Assembly: GCA_937921835.1 (NCBI GenBank)
Contig: CAKZVG010000495.1
Location: forward strand, 1-7,490
Source: an uncultured Bryobacteraceae bacterium
Lineage (GTDB): Bacteria > Acidobacteriota > Terriglobia > Bryobacterales > Bryobacteraceae
Direction: 5' to 3'
Length of the DNA: 7,490 nt
Below, in pieces: positions 5,361 through 7,490 of this stretch; the stretch's first letter is position 1, and every line of letters begins with the position of its first letter. A program made the position numbers and the translations under genes. The notes under the pieces were generated by a model that saw only the letters and a program-made list of their open reading frames with translations, made no database searches and was not told the DNA's origin.

Positions 5361-7459
5361 TTCGTGTCCCCCACCTCGAAGGTCACCTTGCGCGCCGAGA
5401 AACTGTCGTCGCCCGAGAAGACCAGCCAGGCGGTGCGGCCGTCCGCGCTCATCCATTTCGCCGGCAGCCCGCAGTTCTCGCCCGGGCCGGTATCCCAGCG
5501 GTTGGTAAAGAACACGGTCGTCCAGGGTCCCCACGGTTCCGGTGCGTCATAGATGCCGAAGCCTCCTTCGAAGCGCGGATCGGGCCCGGGCAGGATCTGG
5601 CACCAGAGATAGCGCTTCAAGCCGGCGTTGTAGCTGATCTGCGAGCGGTAGGCGCCGCCGGGGAAGGTGAACACCGCGCCGCGGCGGGCGATGTCGGAGG
5701 TCCAGCGGGCAGCGCCGCCCGCCAGTCCCTCGAAGAACTCGTACGCGGCGCGTTCGCGCAGGCGGTCCTTGGGCGCGCGCGCCATGACGAAGCGGTCCGC
5801 CGCCTGGTAGGCGCTATCGTGATCGTGCGAGACGACGTAGACGTAATTGTCGCGGGCGCCCGAGTAGTTCCGGCCGAAGTTCAGAAACGCCGGGTGGCCG
5901 AAGCTGGTCTCGAACTTCCACGGCGTTGCCTGCCAGGTTTTGGCGCGATCCGCCGACCATCGCAGGCGGGCGTTGCCGGCGTTCCGCACCCACATGTAGA
6001 GCACCCCTTCCACCATCAACATGCCGGAGGCCTTCTCTCCATGCGCCCCGGCGCCGGTGTTCTCGGCGGCGGGCGAGCGGATGTTCACGCCCTGAAAGGA
6101 TTCCGGCGGCCCGAGCACCTTGGCGAAGCCGAGACCGAGTTTCTTTTCCACCTTGGGGACGAAACCGGTGCCGTCGCCGTAGGCGGTGTACTGCGCACCG
6201 TCGTCACCCCAGGTCATGGGCCAGTTGTCGCTGTCCTGGGCGGCGCGGACGATGGAGCCGGCGGGCGCCCAGACGGCGCGGGCAATGACCGGGCTCGGCG
6301 GATAGGGAGGCTGGAAGCCACCCTTTTCCTTGTCCACAAGCGCCTCCATCAGGGGGTTGAAGAGATGCTTCTCGATGGCGGCCCAAAAACCTTCCGGTTC
6401 ACCCTTGCGAGCCAGCGCGCCGCCCTGGCGGACCACGATCAGATTCAGGCTCGGCGCCACCAGAAGAACCTGATTGCCCGCACCCGCGCCCGCGAAGGCG
6501 TCCCGCGGAACCTTGCTCAAAACGCCGTCGTCGTTCACCCACCAGCCCAGCCCCGAACCGGGCGAGGGCGCTCGTTCCCGCCGTTCCGGACGGGGTGTTC
6601 CGGCGTAGGCCAGCACCCGCTCCACCATCCCGGGCCTGAGAAGCGCGCGGAACGCGGCGCGGCCGCGGTGCAACATGAGTTCGCCCACGCGCGCGATCGC
6701 GCGCGCGGTATAGCTGCCGCCGCCCCAGTTGGCATAAAGCAGAAGACCGTCCACTTCGTACGCGCGCCCATAGCCGATGGACCACTCGGCTTCGGGCACG
6801 CCGAGCGGATCCATGATGCGTTGCTTGAGCAGCGAGCGGATGTCGCTTTGCGGCGCGCCCTTGAGGCTGGCGGTGACGGCGTAAGCCAGCGCCGCCATGG
6901 CGGGGTTGCTGTAGGCGTAGCGCGCGCCGGGTTCAAAGACCAGCGGCGCCTGGTGGATGGCGATCGAGAAGGGGTCGGGGTCGCGGCGCCAGAACGCACC
7001 TTTCCAGCCCGGGAGTTCATGGTGCGGGATCCCGTTTTCCTCGGCGTCTTCCATGCCCGAGGAGTGCGTCGCCAGGTGCCGGATGGTGATGCGGGATTTG
7101 CGCGGATCGCTCCTCCAGGCGGGGATATACTTCGCGGCGGGGTCGTCAAAGCCGATGCGGCCGTCGTTGGCCGCCACCAGCAGCGACATCCCTCCGACGA
7201 TCGCTTTGGCCAGGGAGGCCGTGTAGTGCGGCTTGGCCGGACCCGCGTCCGCCGCGTACCATTCGCAGACGATGCGCCCGTTGCGAATCACGAGCAGGTT
7301 CCTGGTGCCCCGGCCGGCCAGTTGGCGCCGGGCCGCCTCCAGACGCGCGGGGTCGAAGCCCTGGCTTTCGGGCGAAGCGGCGGGCCACGGCTGCGCGGCC
7401 AGCGCGGCAGCCAACAGGAGACCGGCGGCCAACCGGCCGGGGAAGTGTGAGGTCGGCAT
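5357..7459 (-). CDS. Exported serine beta-lactamase-like hydrolase fused to a DUF4185-like domain
   Basis: This encodes 700 residues in one uninterrupted frame. Residues 1 to about 27 are a Sec signal (GRLAAGLLLAAALAAQ). Residues 30-370 form a class C beta-lactamase/penicillin-binding-type serine hydrolase: the nucleophile motif SLAK at 82-85 (TASLAKA), RHLATHSSGM at 128-136, YSN at 183-185, and a Gly-rich AGAGAGNQ at 323-330 where the third motif is expected. After a Pro-rich linker (QPPYPPSP), residues 395-690 resemble DUF4185, a probable beta-propeller: DSDNWPMTWGDDGAQYTAYGDGTGF at 409-433, FQGVNIRSP, and a C-terminal WLVFSGDDSFSARKVTF. The first domain probably cleaves an ester or peptide bond; the second may bind or cut a glycan. 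Both are inferences. The ATG has no visible ribosome binding site. It is first in the unit with the SDR remnant and the aldo/keto reductase, and its stop overlaps the SDR start. Confidence 0.88.
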   Translation of the reverse strand: MPTSHFPGRLAAGLLLAAALAAQPWPAASPESQGFDPARLEAARRQLAGRGTRNLLVIRNGRIVCEWYAADAGPAKPHYTASLAKAIVGGMSLLVAANDGRIGFDDPAAKYIPAWRSDPRKSRITIRHLATHSSGMEDAEENGIPHHELPGWKGAFWRRDPDPFSIAIHQAPLVFEPGARYAYSNPAMAALAYAVTASLKGAPQSDIRSLLKQRIMDPLGVPEAEWSIGYGRAYEVDGLLLYANWGGGSYTARAIARVGELMLHRGRAAFRALLRPGMVERVLAYAGTPRPERRERAPSPGSGLGWWVNDDGVLSKVPRDAFAGAGAGNQVLLVAPSLNLIVVRQGGALARKGEPEGFWAAIEKHLFNPLMEALVDKEKGGFQPPYPPSPVIARAVWAPAGSIVRAAQDSDNWPMTWGDDGAQYTAYGDGTGFVPKVEKKLGLGFAKVLGPPESFQGVNIRSPAAENTGAGAHGEKASGMLMVEGVLYMWVRNAGNARLRWSADRAKTWQATPWKFETSFGHPAFLNFGRNYSGARDNYVYVVSHDHDSAYQAADRFVMARAPKDRLRERAAYEFFEGLAGGAARWTSDIARRGAVFTFPGGAYRSQISYNAGLKRYLWCQILPGPDPRFEGGFGIYDAPEPWGPWTTVFFTNRWDTGPGENCGLPAKWMSADGRTAWLVFSGDDSFSARKVTFEVGDTK

Positions 7460-7469
7460 AGGGGTGGGC

Positions 7470-7481
7470 GAAAGCGTTTTC
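7470..7481. promoter_or_regulatory. Candidate LacI/GalR-family operator
   Basis: GAAAGCGTTTTC fits the symmetric pattern GAAA-n-CG-n-TTTC, with the central CG that is characteristic of LacI/GalR-family operators. It lies 10 bases upstream of the ATG at 7459, in an A/T-rich patch unlike its GC-rich surroundings. Bound here, a repressor would block initiation of the hydrolase operon. No regulator gene is in the window, so this rests on the motif and its position only. Confidence 0.4.
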
Positions 7482-7490
7482 AGCTTAAGC

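Noticed and set aside
5174..7450. Very long open frame on the plus strand (about 758 codons) opposite the hydrolase gene.
   Set aside because: It is a mirror of the hydrolase codons in GC-rich DNA, with no recognisable domain, whereas the opposite strand encodes a signal peptide and complete catalytic motifs.

Overview
This GC-rich window carries compact, secretion-oriented metabolic genes and no RNA genes, mobile elements or CRISPR arrays that I could find. Gene content fits a soil-type acidobacterium of the Bryobacterales/Solibacter kind: Tat-targeted Gfo/Idh/MocA oxidoreductases, an exported M14 peptidase, and a serine hydrolase fused to a DUF4185-like domain. A planctomycete is possible. 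This assignment rests on family habit, not on a marker gene.

Layout. (1) 1-327, plus strand: C-terminal end of a Gfo/Idh/MocA oxidoreductase, cut by the window edge. (2) 352-1121, minus strand: a two-gene unit, a secreted helical protein of unknown function followed by a tiny 11-cysteine zinc-finger-like protein, joined by a stop/start overlap. (3) 1122-1323: divergent intergenic region with a small perfect hairpin. (4) 1324-3972, plus strand: a probable three-gene unit of a full-length Tat-targeted Gfo/Idh/MocA oxidoreductase, a 57-aa Tat-signal-like small ORF with a strong ribosome binding site, and an exported M14 carboxypeptidase. (5) 3973-4032: convergent gap with a GC-rich hairpin. (6) 7459-4033, minus strand: a three-gene unit of a 700-aa serine beta-lactamase-like/DUF4185-like fusion, a decayed short-chain dehydrogenase/reductase (SDR), and an intact aldo/keto reductase. 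A LacI-family-like operator palindrome lies just upstream of the first gene.

Together the oxidoreductases (Gfo/Idh, aldo/keto reductase, former SDR) and exported hydrolases suggest handling of sugars or sugar derivatives and peptides at or outside the inner membrane. No single pathway can be named. The points most worth a second look are the internally deleted and frameshifted SDR held inside a tightly coupled operon, the two-domain hydrolase with its candidate operator, the Cys-rich miniprotein coupled to a secreted partner, and the small Tat-like ORF coupled to the M14 peptidase. I see no clearly new multi-gene system.
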